Below the pieces are notes generated by a model, which saw nothing but the letters and a program-made list of their open reading frames with translations, was not told the origin of the DNA and did not search any database. Below, piece after piece: positions 13,702 through 24,600 of a stretch of DNA of 64,000 nt (the first letter of the stretch is position 1; every line of letters begins with the position of its first letter). The translations under genes were made by a program, and so were the position numbers. The stretch is from Brasenia schreberi. Taxonomy: Eukaryota; Streptophyta; Magnoliopsida; Nymphaeales; Cabombaceae. The stretch lies in NCBI GenBank assembly GCA_036023115.1, contig JAYKKT010000046.1, positions 6,411,501 through 6,475,500 on the forward strand, written 5' to 3'.

Positions 13702-14161
13702 CTTTAGCAGAGGCAAGGAAGCTCTTACATTTTATGGGGATCAGCACCAGTGTAACCCGTGGGCTTGGCAATTGGCATCAGAACCTGTCCAGCAATCAAA
13801 GGAAATAAACCAACAATTTGACGAATTCAAACCCTAAAACTCGTTTGTAATAATTCGGTCAATCCCAAAATTGTGTACCTCTCGATTGACGGCGAAGATT
13901 GGACAGTGGCGACCGATCACATCTTGCCAAGAAGTTCGCATCTGAACTTCAGAAGAACCCCAACAAAAAGTTCAATCGAAATTTACTTCACCAAGTACTG
14001 AAGGAAATCAAGAAGGTGTAGAGGGCTAGAGTAATTACAGAGTGGTATTGTCCCATCTTGCTCATGGGAACGATATCTCCGGGTCGGTAAGAAGCATGCG
14101 ACGGCACCAGGAGGACGATAAAGAAAGAGAAGAAGATTCGCATATAGCTTAGGATCGCCAT
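9486..14161 (-). CDS. Conserved plant secretory-pathway single-pass membrane protein, function unknown
   Basis: Nine exons on the minus strand, 14161-14039, 13941-13879, 13784-13729, 12512-12419, 12309-12249, 11851-11770, 9908-9853, 9736-9673 and 9546-9486, join in frame through GT-AG introns to 219 codons plus TAA. The start is the first ATG of a signal peptide (about residues 1-24, IFFSFFIVLLVPSHAS). The lumenal part has conserved-looking blocks GDIVPMSKMGQYHS, DVIGRHCPIFAVNRE, PIAKPTGYTGADPHK, YLIPWLLVINRKSVEVPMID, VTAKVVDMPHH and WPKHVLVRYTWEEKSEIDV. One transmembrane helix follows (VLFSSGIVLSFILAIYVL), then a short cytosolic tail. From memory it belongs to a single-copy plant family annotated only as transmembrane protein (Arabidopsis At1g65270 type). 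Its biochemical role is not known to me. Placement in the ER or another secretory membrane is inferred from the signal peptide and C-terminal helix. Confidence 0.85.
13660..13701. repeat. Compound (CG)n(TG)n(AG)n microsatellite in an intron
   Basis: A short GCGCGCGC core runs into (TG)n and then (AG)n on the plus strand. It lies about 30 bp inside intron 3 of the membrane-protein gene, next to the donor at 13728. A tract of the same order occurs at about 34660-34706. Confidence 0.8.
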
Positions 14162-14635
14162 GGACAACGATGCCTCCCGCCGGAGAGAGAGAGAGAGTTC
14201 GATGACCCTGTGGATTCACGCAAGGGCAGACTCCAGACGAGTCATGCTTCAACGAGCTTTGGTTCGAGCTTGGCTAGAGCTTTACTCGTTGATTCAATTT
14301 CAACTAACTTGGCTTTGATTTTTTTTGCCTTCAAGCTGATATGAGCTTTGATCAAACTCTCATCTTCTAACAAGCCAAGCTTCACCAAGTTTAGCCCATC
14401 TCTTCTCCCTTGGCCTGTTTATAGAGAAACTAGTTCAGAATAAGCTTAAATGAGTCCATACTGGATGGAGTGGGCTAACATGGATTCTTTCTTTCTATAG
14501 AACTCGATCATGTGCCAACAAAGGTTAATGAGACCAACATGATTCACAAGCAAAATATAATGGAGATTTTGTGATCTTATAATAGGTGCATAATGTAATA
14601 CATGATGGTGGGAGGCTGGAGGGCGACTGCCTCTC

Positions 14636-14749
14636 CTGAAATTTTGTGATTTCAATGTAAAATATACATTGAATATAAACATAAGCATGAGACCCAACAT
14701 AATGAAGTACATACTTCTGAAATTTTGTGATTTCAATGTAAAATATACA
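14636..14749. repeat. Direct repeat of 33 bp at 81-bp spacing
   Basis: The segment starting CTGAAATTTTGTGATTTC at 14636-14668 recurs at 14717-14749 with no mismatch that I can see. About 48 bp separate the copies. It could be a fragment of a tandem array or the ends of a small element. Confidence 0.75.
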
Positions 14750-15025
14750 CTGTGTTGGTGTTTCATTTTGTTCAAAACTTAGAAGTTTACATACTTTTCA
14801 TGACAATGTGAGAAATAGACGGAGTGTGTGCATCTCCTTATATAATTCCTTTTGAGAAAAGAAAAAATCACCCCGTGGGTTGATCATATCGACCTAAGGA
14901 AAGGGCCTGTTGAATTGCATGGTTGCGGAAGCCTTGGCTCGAAAGTACGCAAAGAACAATTGCTTTCAAGGATTTGATCACCCATGCAACAGCTCATGTA
15001 AGTGACTCTTCGGCTTTCTCTAAGG

Positions 15026-15600
15026 TGCCTCTTCAAAAACCATAAGGTTCCTCTTCATTCTCAACCTTGACTCTCTTTCAATTGAGGCCAATGTGACTAG
15101 TCAATTATATGGAGTCGATATCTCCCACTTAACTACTTTGAGTTGAATAAAAATACACTAGATACCTTCCATTATGTTGTGGCTTTTTCTAATCGTATCA
15201 AATCGTTATACATTTGCACCGAGAGTGTCAGCTCAACGGCAGGGAGCTCTAGATTGCTGGTGGGGAGTTCTAACTCCCACAGGGTGCATGTTAAGCTTCG
15301 ACCTCTTCTTGTGACCCAACAAAATTCTTTATATACTTAGATATCACTGACCATAGTGGAAGATTTCGAGTATATCACGATTAAGCTCCAGCAGACAAAT
15401 TGATATAATTGGAAAAAACCACTAATGAATACAAGTAGAAGAAGCTACAAGATATTGGGAAGTAACTGGTATATTATGATTTAAGTATACAGTGGCTAAG
15501 TGGGAGATGCTGACTCTTTATAATTAAGCGATCAAATTCGTGGCACTTGGACAGACGACAAAGTTAGACAACGAGGAGTCACCTTAAGGTTTCTGAAGAG
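15026..15600. repeat. Diverged foldback (inverted repeat) element
   Basis: The left arm (about 15026-15146) contains GGTGCCTCTTCAAAAACC and TATCTCCCACTTAACTAC. The right arm (about 15485-15600), read on the minus strand, contains ATACCTCTTCAGAAACC and CATCTCCCACTTAGCCAC in the same order and spacing. The arms are about 115 bp, clearly diverged, with a loop of roughly 340 bp. No transposase is visible, so this is an old non-autonomous foldback or two inverted copies of one repeat. Confidence 0.5.
15226..15300 (+). mobile_element. tRNA-derived SINE-like fragment
   Basis: A box-A-like TCAGCTCAACGG is followed about 40 bp later by a box-B-like GAGTTCTAACTCC and then AGGGTGCATG. The order matches the other SINE-like pieces in the window. 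It lies in the loop of the foldback at 15026-15600. Assignment is tentative because the match is short. Confidence 0.35.
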
Positions 15601-16526
15601 GTATCATTTCATCCAAGAGGCAACCATGAAGCAGGGGCAGTAAACAACCGCATAGAAGAGAGGGAAAGCTTTACAAAAGCATCCTGAGGGTCTTGTGGTT
15701 TTTCAATTTGATCCTTCTAGTTTGAAAAATGCTCCGCACTATCTTGTGATTTTCGACGTTTATCAATTTAGCTCTTGAACAGTAACGACATCACTTACGG
15801 ATAACATGGAGGACAGATTCATGTACAAAAGGTAATATAGTTGATGACTCAGTAACCATATCATTATTAAATTTTCGTCAACTGAAAGAAACTCTTGTTC
15901 ACAAGTTGTGGCAAGTTTGCATACCACCTAAACTCGCCCCATAGATATACATATGTATATATGCATATATGTATAAGTAAAACAGATGCCTATAGTCACA
16001 TAAACCGTGTATAAGATGTCAAACTAATTGATATATATGGTTATATGGTATATTCATCATTTAGTTCAAGAATTTAGCCCAAAGGAATAAAAAAGCATGT
16101 TAGTAATCATCACCTTCACTTCTTTTTGACTTCTTCAAACTCCTGTTACTTATGCATTTTCATTATGTGGCTAAAATCTCCACAAAAATTAGTACTTTGT
16201 CATATGATTATTAAGGTAAATCACCCTGCTGCACACTCCACCCACCCCAGGTGGGTTGAGAACCCTCCCCACGTTGAGAAACGGTAGGGAAGTACCTGAG
16301 GTCGGAGAACCCACAGCTTGGTCTCAATCAACACAATCAAGAAACAGCTTTAAGAGCTCTTAAGAACCCATTAATTGAATCCGTCACACCTTCACTGAGT
16401 TTTCTAAAGGACAACTTTGCACTGCGATGTCAATAACTACGTGAGACGCACGAAAACATTTCTTAATATGTTTGCAATTCAATGGATGCAAGCTAGTTAC
16501 CACCAACAAGTGGTCAAACAGAGTTG

Positions 16527-16527
<1 letters not shown>

Positions 16528-16616
<89 letters not shown>
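16528..16616. repeat. Compound (GT)n(AT)n(AG)n microsatellite
   Basis: The order is (GT)n, about 42 bp of (AT)n and about 34 bp of (AG)n. The right flank contains TTTAAACATGCTTTTAAATC, resembling flanks of other TA/GA tracts here (see 43919-44425). Confidence 0.95.
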
Positions 16617-16617
<1 letters not shown>

Positions 16618-16689
16618 ATAGTCCATGTGCACGTCAATCTATGTTTAAACATGCTTTTAAATCTCAAATGTTGGATCTGCAAGATCGCA

Positions 16690-16731
16690 GTTGAAATTTA
16701 AATCTCAAAAGTTGAAATTTAAATCTCAAAA
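16690..16731. repeat. Perfect 21-bp tandem duplication
   Basis: The unit beginning GTTGAAATTTAAATCTCAAA occurs twice, head to tail, without mismatch (16690-16710 and 16711-16731). Confidence 0.9.
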
Positions 16732-16875
16732 GCAAAAATGTACGTAGGTATTTTTTGGAGGCACACTAAATGTGCCCAGTAAATTATTTCTTGACTCAAA
16801 GACCTTAACCATTGATCTTCAAGATCGAATGGTTGAGATCTTTGAGAATGTTTAAGCATATCTCCATATATATGT

Positions 16876-16984
<109 letters not shown>

Positions 16985-18642
16985 TGATCTTTATCCAACA
17001 AGCTAAATGCCAATAGATGAAAATAAGTTTAGCAGCAATTATCCTAATATTACCTTGGTTGTGTTAAACCCTTTAACAAAGTATATTTGCTAGTGAAAAT
17101 TTGATGAATAAAGCTGATCATTTAGACCACCAATCTAGAGCTACAATCAATGCGAGGAGCGCAAAACATGGCTGCGTTTACTATATTTTCATGCCACAAA
17201 TATTTAGACATTGAATTGTTACTGTATGCAAGTGCTTTGACCCTAAAATAAGAGAACTTTAGCCTACTCAACGATGCCTCAATTGGGACACATTACGTTA
17301 GCTGGGGAATAGGTTCTTATCGAGCCTCTTTACTCCATTTGATCGCTTATAGTCACTTTACGTAACATTTTAGCATAGATAAAAGGTTCATGCATAGGGA
17401 GGCAATGGCATAAAAGTCATGATAGACATGGGCTCATGAGTTAGGAGGATGGTGGTGGTGATCATAACCATCCCGAGAATGGCACACGAGAGTGCTGGCG
17501 GCTCTATCCGACTCCGACGACATAGGTGGCTAGTTTGATCACTGGGTGTGCATGCATGTGTGTTAGACTGTGCCTCCCACTGTAACAAAAAAAAAGGGGG
17601 GAAATAAACACACATGGAGATCAATATATATTTGTAACAAATGGAAGAGAGGTTTTGTAATGCACTGCATCTTGGCGGTTGCAGAGGAGTGGACAAAATT
17701 GTTGGAACAGAGGAAGCGAAGTCATTAACGAACGGTAAGAAGCACCCAATTAGGGGTTTTCTAATTATGGACCTCTCCACCCAAGGAATTAGAGGTTTTC
17801 TAAAGAACCGAGGTATGTTCTCGATCTAATTGTCGTGTAGTCGGAGATCATTGATTATAGCAACATAGCAGTGCCCACTATTCACATATAGAAGATGACT
17901 GCTTATTGCGTTTGTACATTTCCTCTCTCCTAATCTCCTTCTATATATGACTAAATCAAATAATTTATCAACTAAAATAAAAAAGGGAAGTTAAAAAATG
18001 TTTATAAGCTATATAAATAAATAAAAAGGAAAGTCAAAAAATAGCCACAACTCTTCAAACGGGGGTTTACTTGTTCAATGTGTTGAAAAGATGGTCACAT
18101 TTTATGGGCAGGAAGGGACTGGGTTGGTCTTGTTGGCTGCTCTTTTGAGTGGAATTGTAGCACGTCAAGCCATGTGATTGTCCAAAGAAAAGATGACGTT
18201 TAGTGGCAAGTGGTAACTGGTTTTTACTTTGCTTACTTTACCAGATTCTCTGTTGTGACTTGTGGGAAAGGGGGGAAATTTTCCATACAAGATCTCCTAT
18301 ATTGATTGCACTTACGTTACCTCCTCAACTGTACCCGGGCCCTAATAGGAATCAATAGGTGGGTATCTTTTTCATTTGTCGTTTAACTGAATTGAGTTCT
18401 CTCAATCTACCGGGAAGTTTGTCGTCAGTGATTTTTCCTCTGCACCCATTTTCCGTCCGAATCTGCGTTGCCCACTTGGTGAAGTCGCGTTCACTTGGTG
18501 TTTGGCGGGGTCTTCTTTTCTTGCCGGCATTGTCGACGGAATTTCTTCCAGAAAAGGGAGAGGATTTAGATAATTTGTTGGGTTTTCGGTTCTTGGTCTC
18601 TCTTTTTGTTTTCTTTATTTGTTTTTTCTGTTGAGAAATTGT

Positions 18643-21600
18643 ATGGGCGATCAGCAAGCTTGGGGCCAGCCTAATGGCGCATTGACAGAGGAGAATCCTA
18701 CTGCGGGAAATCCAAATCCTTCGATGATCGGTCGTGATCGGTGGGACCGAGCTGAGGATCGGACGATCGAGATAATGTGCCGGATTCAGCCGACCGCCGT
18801 CTCTGAGACGAGGAGGAAGGCGGTTATTGATTATATCCAGAGGCTTATTCGTGGATGCCTTGGTGTCAATGTGAGATCATTTTCTTTCCTTTTCTTATTA
18901 TTGGTTCGCCTTTTCCTCCCGGGTGATTGTTTACATTGCATGACCTGCTTATTGAGTCAATCTCTAATGCAAGCAAGTCTTTCTGGTCTACTGGTTCATT
19001 TTGTTGGTGCTCCTGCCTTGCTGCCGATCATTTCTTTTAGCTTCAGTCAGTTGAAGGATTCCTGAATCTTGAGTTGTAAGATGGCTCCAACTGGGGTTCT
19101 TAGTGGACCATGCATGTTTTGGTTTTAGATGATATACTTTTCTTGTTGAAGCAATGAATATGTGATTTATTGACATAAGTATCTTCTCATTTTGGTTTAC
19201 AGTGGTTTAGCATGATGATTTAGATGAACTATCGGTGAAGCTAAGGTTGCAGATTTAGCATGCAGAAAGGTCATCCGTTTTCTTTTTCCCTATGTTTCAC
19301 TCGACTGTATTTGGGAGGAGACAGTTCAGGATTATTATCTGGTTCACCAGTTTCGTTCACCATGAATATGGGTGTTAGTGAATAAAATTTCGCAAATTGA
19401 AGCATAGTAAGACATATTTTCCCGTAACATTGAATTACTACAAGTCACACTCAATAATGCAAGTAGACAGCAGAATAGTCTTCAAATATACAAGTCATCA
19501 ATTTTAACCTGCAATTAGCCTACCCGGCCATCCTCAGTTCAAAATCTTCTTTTACGATCACAAATGCAACTCATCAAGTAGAAACACCAAATGATAACAA
19601 GAGAACATTGGGAAAACTGATAAACAATGAACTCACTCCTCTGAAGAATCACAACTTTCAAGCCGTTTGCTGTTTCCTAAGTAAAAAGAAAACCAATCAA
19701 ACAAATGAGAAACAAATATTCAAATGGGACAGAAAAATTATCAGGCACCCATGTCCATAAAGAATGTTATCCAAAATCTATACAATCAAACTTAAACCAT
19801 CACCTAATGAAGACAGAAAGAAAAGTAATGAGCATACCAGATTTGCATTAGATGAAGTGATAAACAACTGGTTTTAAGTTAATAAGTTTAATTAGAACAA
19901 CTTTTTGTGATTATGCTCAATTATACATTGGAACTACACGGCAAGAATAACAGAAAGAAAACAAACAAAAGAAGTGCATGAGAGAGAGAGGTATTGCTGT
20001 GTGAGACAAACAGTTAAAATGTTCTTGCAACCAACAGGTTTTATAGCTCATTAGCCTAATGTTTTACATTAATGATGGGAATTGAACTCCATCTGGAAAA
20101 TCAGGAGAAGAACTATGCTGTGACAGCTCATGGACTTGGCATTAACTCATCTCATCATGGATACAAGCTAAACTGCTCGTGCTTGGCTTGTCCAACCACT
20201 TTGTTTTGTATGTTATCTTTTTACCCCTTTTTCTTTGTCACTTCCCATCTCTGCTCTCTTCAATAGGAGTAAAATTTTGGAGAAAGTATTGCAATTAGAG
20301 GACATACCAGTTTCTAACTTCAGGCTGAGGTTAGACAATCACGTATACCTGCAAGGCTACAGGATTGAAATAGGCTAATAAAATATCTCAAGGCAAGTCA
20401 TGACGTGGCTTATACCTGAAGGGACTATATCTTGAAGACTCCTTTGAAGAGATGCATGGTTCACTGCAGTGAATAGTTGTCAATCAGATTTGATTGCAGA
20501 ACCGCACATTCACTTAATCTGTCCAGGGCAATGGCGTGTTGTTGATCAAATTTGGATGCATAAAAGCATATTGAATCTAATCTGGCTACTGATTGACAAT
20601 CATAACTTCAAAGAGATGGCAAATTGAATTCTTGAATGAAAGTTCGGAAGATTTATACCAAAGGTCCTGTGTAACTTATTAGATAAGGAGACTTGATGCT
20701 TTAAGTGATTAAAACCAACTGTTACACTTCATTCCGTTTTAAATACACGCTTACTTTTATAGTTGTTTTGTTGTCATGTTGTTCAATCAACAAAATGGCT
20801 AAGACACTTCCAGGGTCAAATTATTGGTGAGGATCCTAGGGGAAACTGACTGAGTCCAGTAGAAAAGGATAGCAACCAAATATGTCATGGATTGGAAATT
20901 GGATCTAATGAATACTAAAAGTGAAATGAAATTCTACAAGTAGAAGTTACACTGGAGCAGCTTAAGTCTTAAAAAATCATAAGTTGCCTTCTACTTTCTC
21001 AAATTCAAATTAGGTAGTTTACTTGTAACTATTTCCAAGATGCTGCCCTTTTACTTTTCCAAAATTAAGGTCAGCCGATCCTCACTAATTGTTTTTTGAA
21101 ATTTAGAACAGGCAACTGTAACATATTTTCGAATTTTGAGTGAGGCTGTATGGTGGCTGAATTTTTAAAGTTAATAAGCTGCCTTCTCCTTTCCAAATTC
21201 AGATGAGGTACTTAGAAGATGCCAAGCTTATACTTTTGTGACACTGTGGGTGAGGAGATCCTCGTTGTTTTTTGCAATTACAAGCTGCAGGTTCCTGGAA
21301 CTTATTTTGCAACATTTTAGTGAGGCTTTCCCCTACATGTCTTTCCCTGGATATGAGAAAAGGATGGTCCATCCAAGAAAAGAAACCTTTTCAATGCCTG
21401 GGTGAAGAAATTGATATTATGTAGGGGAGCTTAATGCTGTAGATTGATATCGGTTGACAGTTTGACTGGGAGATTCTTCAGAGTTATCCTTGTATTGCTA
21501 TATATGCAGCTGTATCATGCTTGCTTTATGTTTATGTGAACAACGCACAGAATCCTTCGCTTCTCTTTCAAGCTTTGGTGTTGATTGTACGAACTATGTT

Positions 21601-24600
21601 ATCAAAATATTAACTTATACTCCCTTACTTCCGCCTTTCATTGGGTTATCCGATTCTGTCATTTTGGCCACTCACAGTTTTGTATCCCTGGGCTTAGGAT
21701 CAACTGTAATAATAACTTTAGCAGGCATGTTGAACCTGGCTTTTACTGGTTGTTAGCATTCTGTGATTCCATGGATGCTTTAACAGACCAAGGATTATGT
21801 GACTTCAATATGCTCTTCACGTATGGTTGGGAATCGGGATAAGAGGGTCAACTTTTCTAGACTAGGTAAGAGTACACATATAAACTAGGGGAGCACTTAG
21901 AGTGCGACTCATGGAAATTTAGATGTAGCTGTGCAGCATTATGGTGATAAAGTTCATATTCTGCTTCATGCTATGTTTTCAACTTGCTAAATTTCAAGCA
22001 TCATTGCCCAATAACCATTGTTCGTGGTTACTGGCAAAAGAACGAAAATGAAGTTCTTCTTCTTCTTCCTCTCTCTCTCTCTATAAATCGATTTCAATAT
22101 AACGATCTGTATATTGCACTCCCAGATTGATACGACTTTCTATTTTGGGTTCGTCATTATTTCCTTATTGTCATCTTGTTTCCGTTGGTTTAAATAATTT
22201 CTTTAAAAGATCTCCAGCTGTTTTCACCATTTTGAAATTATAAAGCTCTACATTACGAAGATAAACATGTTGAGGATTGGGCACTATATGTTTCAAGGAC
22301 TAGCCAATTCCTGGAGATATTCATTGTCAACACGTACAGCCCACTGATCATTTACCATAAAGCCCTAGTCTACTTTATTACCAAGGGCCACAGATTTCAT
22401 CAACCAATATAGCAGCCATTTGCTTCAAATTTGTGGATCTTTGGGAGAACTGGTGTGGTTAACCATCTATTTGGGGTTCATATTGCCAAAAAAGATATGC
22501 ATTAGAATGGCAATTTGAAGTTAAAATTTTATCTTAAAAACTGCATTTATAAGTTCAGAGGTGAATTTTGGAAACAGAGGAAACACTTATATATATATGT
22601 ATATGTATGTATGTATATGTATGTTTATGTGTGTGTGTATATATGTATGTATTTCTTCATATCATGACCACTCATGGGCAATCATCATTCTTTTCTCCTT
22701 CCGTTATCCAACATGGTTTGAACTTGACATGGAACCCACATCTGCACATCCTCACTGACCAGAAATGGAGGGCAATCATGCTTCATCTCCATAATATGCG
22801 GTGTGTGTGTGTGTGTGTGTGTGAGGATGAGTGCAGAATATGTACTTAAGGTTTATACCTTTGTGGTCATGAATGATGCCCTCAACTTAGGCTTATGAGC
22901 TTGGCTGTTTCTACGTGTGAGGTGAAGAGGTAGATTTATACGAGTTGATGCTAGAGCTCATTCTTTACACTTATTGCTCTAATCTCACCTATACATTGGC
23001 CAGATCCCCAGTAGAATGATGGACTGATTATCTAACTTGAGATCCTCGTTCCTCACTGCTTCCTCTGTGTCAGGTTATCTATTTAGAGACATTGATAATT
23101 TATGCAGACCTTCCTCTTACCATTTATGAAGTCTGCAAACAGTTTTTTGAAAATGAATGTGTTTGAACTTACTTTTAGTCTAGTAGTTTTATTCACTTTT
23201 CAAATTTCTTTATCAAAGTAATATTTCAAAAATGTCATTGGCCTTATCTTCTTCAAAAAATGTTGGTACCTCTATGTGGTTTCACTTCCTTTTCACTTTA
23301 TAAATTGATCTTTTCTTCTGGACTTATTTTCTTTGTAGTCTTTTACATGATAAAAACTGCACAGGTTCAGAGCTACTTTTGCCCACTGTACTGCGTAACC
23401 TGGAGCCTCAAGCTAGCAGTTAATGCAGTATCTTAGATAACATGGAAAGCCTTGCAAAACTACCGAAATAAGTGCATGACAATTACAATTAAGCGTCACC
23501 ACACATGGACACTAGCTTTGGGGCTTAACAATATTAAGTGTCTTTTCTAGTGCTATCGTTTTTCTGGATAATAAATCATGGAGAAAATAATACTATCTAT
23601 TCCTTGCTTTTTAGTTTCAGCCACTTTGGAGGCTTGATGCTGTCACATACCCAAGTGTAGGATTATTTTAGTACTAACAAAGTTGAACATGTTATGGTTC
23701 AAATTGAATGCTCCTGCTGTTTAAAACTTTAGTAAATACTAAATCCCTGTGTAAGTTTGTCATTCCCATTTATAAAACTATTCTTTTCAAATACATTTAA
23801 GATGTTATTCATTCTGCTGAAATATGATTTTGTATGAAATGCAAATTAGTAAATAATCCTTTGATTTGGTTGAGGACCCCTTTTCTTGGAAACATGCATC
23901 CTCTAAATTTTCTCTTGTATTTCTCATAGACAGTGGATTGTGACAGTGGTTATCCACTCAGGTTTGCTCATGCTAATTTTTGCTTCCTCTGGCTCTAGTT
24001 TCTGGTGTTTTCCAACTCTTCCTGTATATCTTTTCTTAATATTTCTGATTGAACGCTAAGGCTTTACCCTTTGATGGTTTCCTCCCTCTGTGTGATGCAT
24101 GAAGTACTGTTTTCTAGTTTCAACGTGTTAAAGATGTTAAGCAGAGTTGTCAGACGCTTGATTATTATGTAGTATTGTAGTTAGACTGCATCTCGTTCTT
24201 CAGTTGCTGTCATGGAAACAGTAAATTTGTGAGCATTTAATTATACATTCAATAGCAAAACTTTTGACCGTTGAGTTTCCTCTTTTGTCAATATTTTTAG
24301 GTTTTTCCATTTGGTTCAGTACCACTGAAAACTTATCTTCCGGATGGTGATATCGATCTGAGTGCATTTAGCACTTTTCAAAATGTCGAGGAGGCTTTGG
24401 CCAGTGACATCCGTCTTGTCCTGGAAGCAGAGGAGCAAAACAAAGCTTCCGAATTTGAAGTGAGGGATGTCCAGTACATTCATGCGGAGGTTCCTTGTTT
24501 CTTTATCCCCTACCTTGTGTATACTAACATTTCTGCATTTTTAAGAGGTTTTATTCCTTCTCTTGTGTGTCATATTGACTTTGTGGGCTCACTCCCTGAA

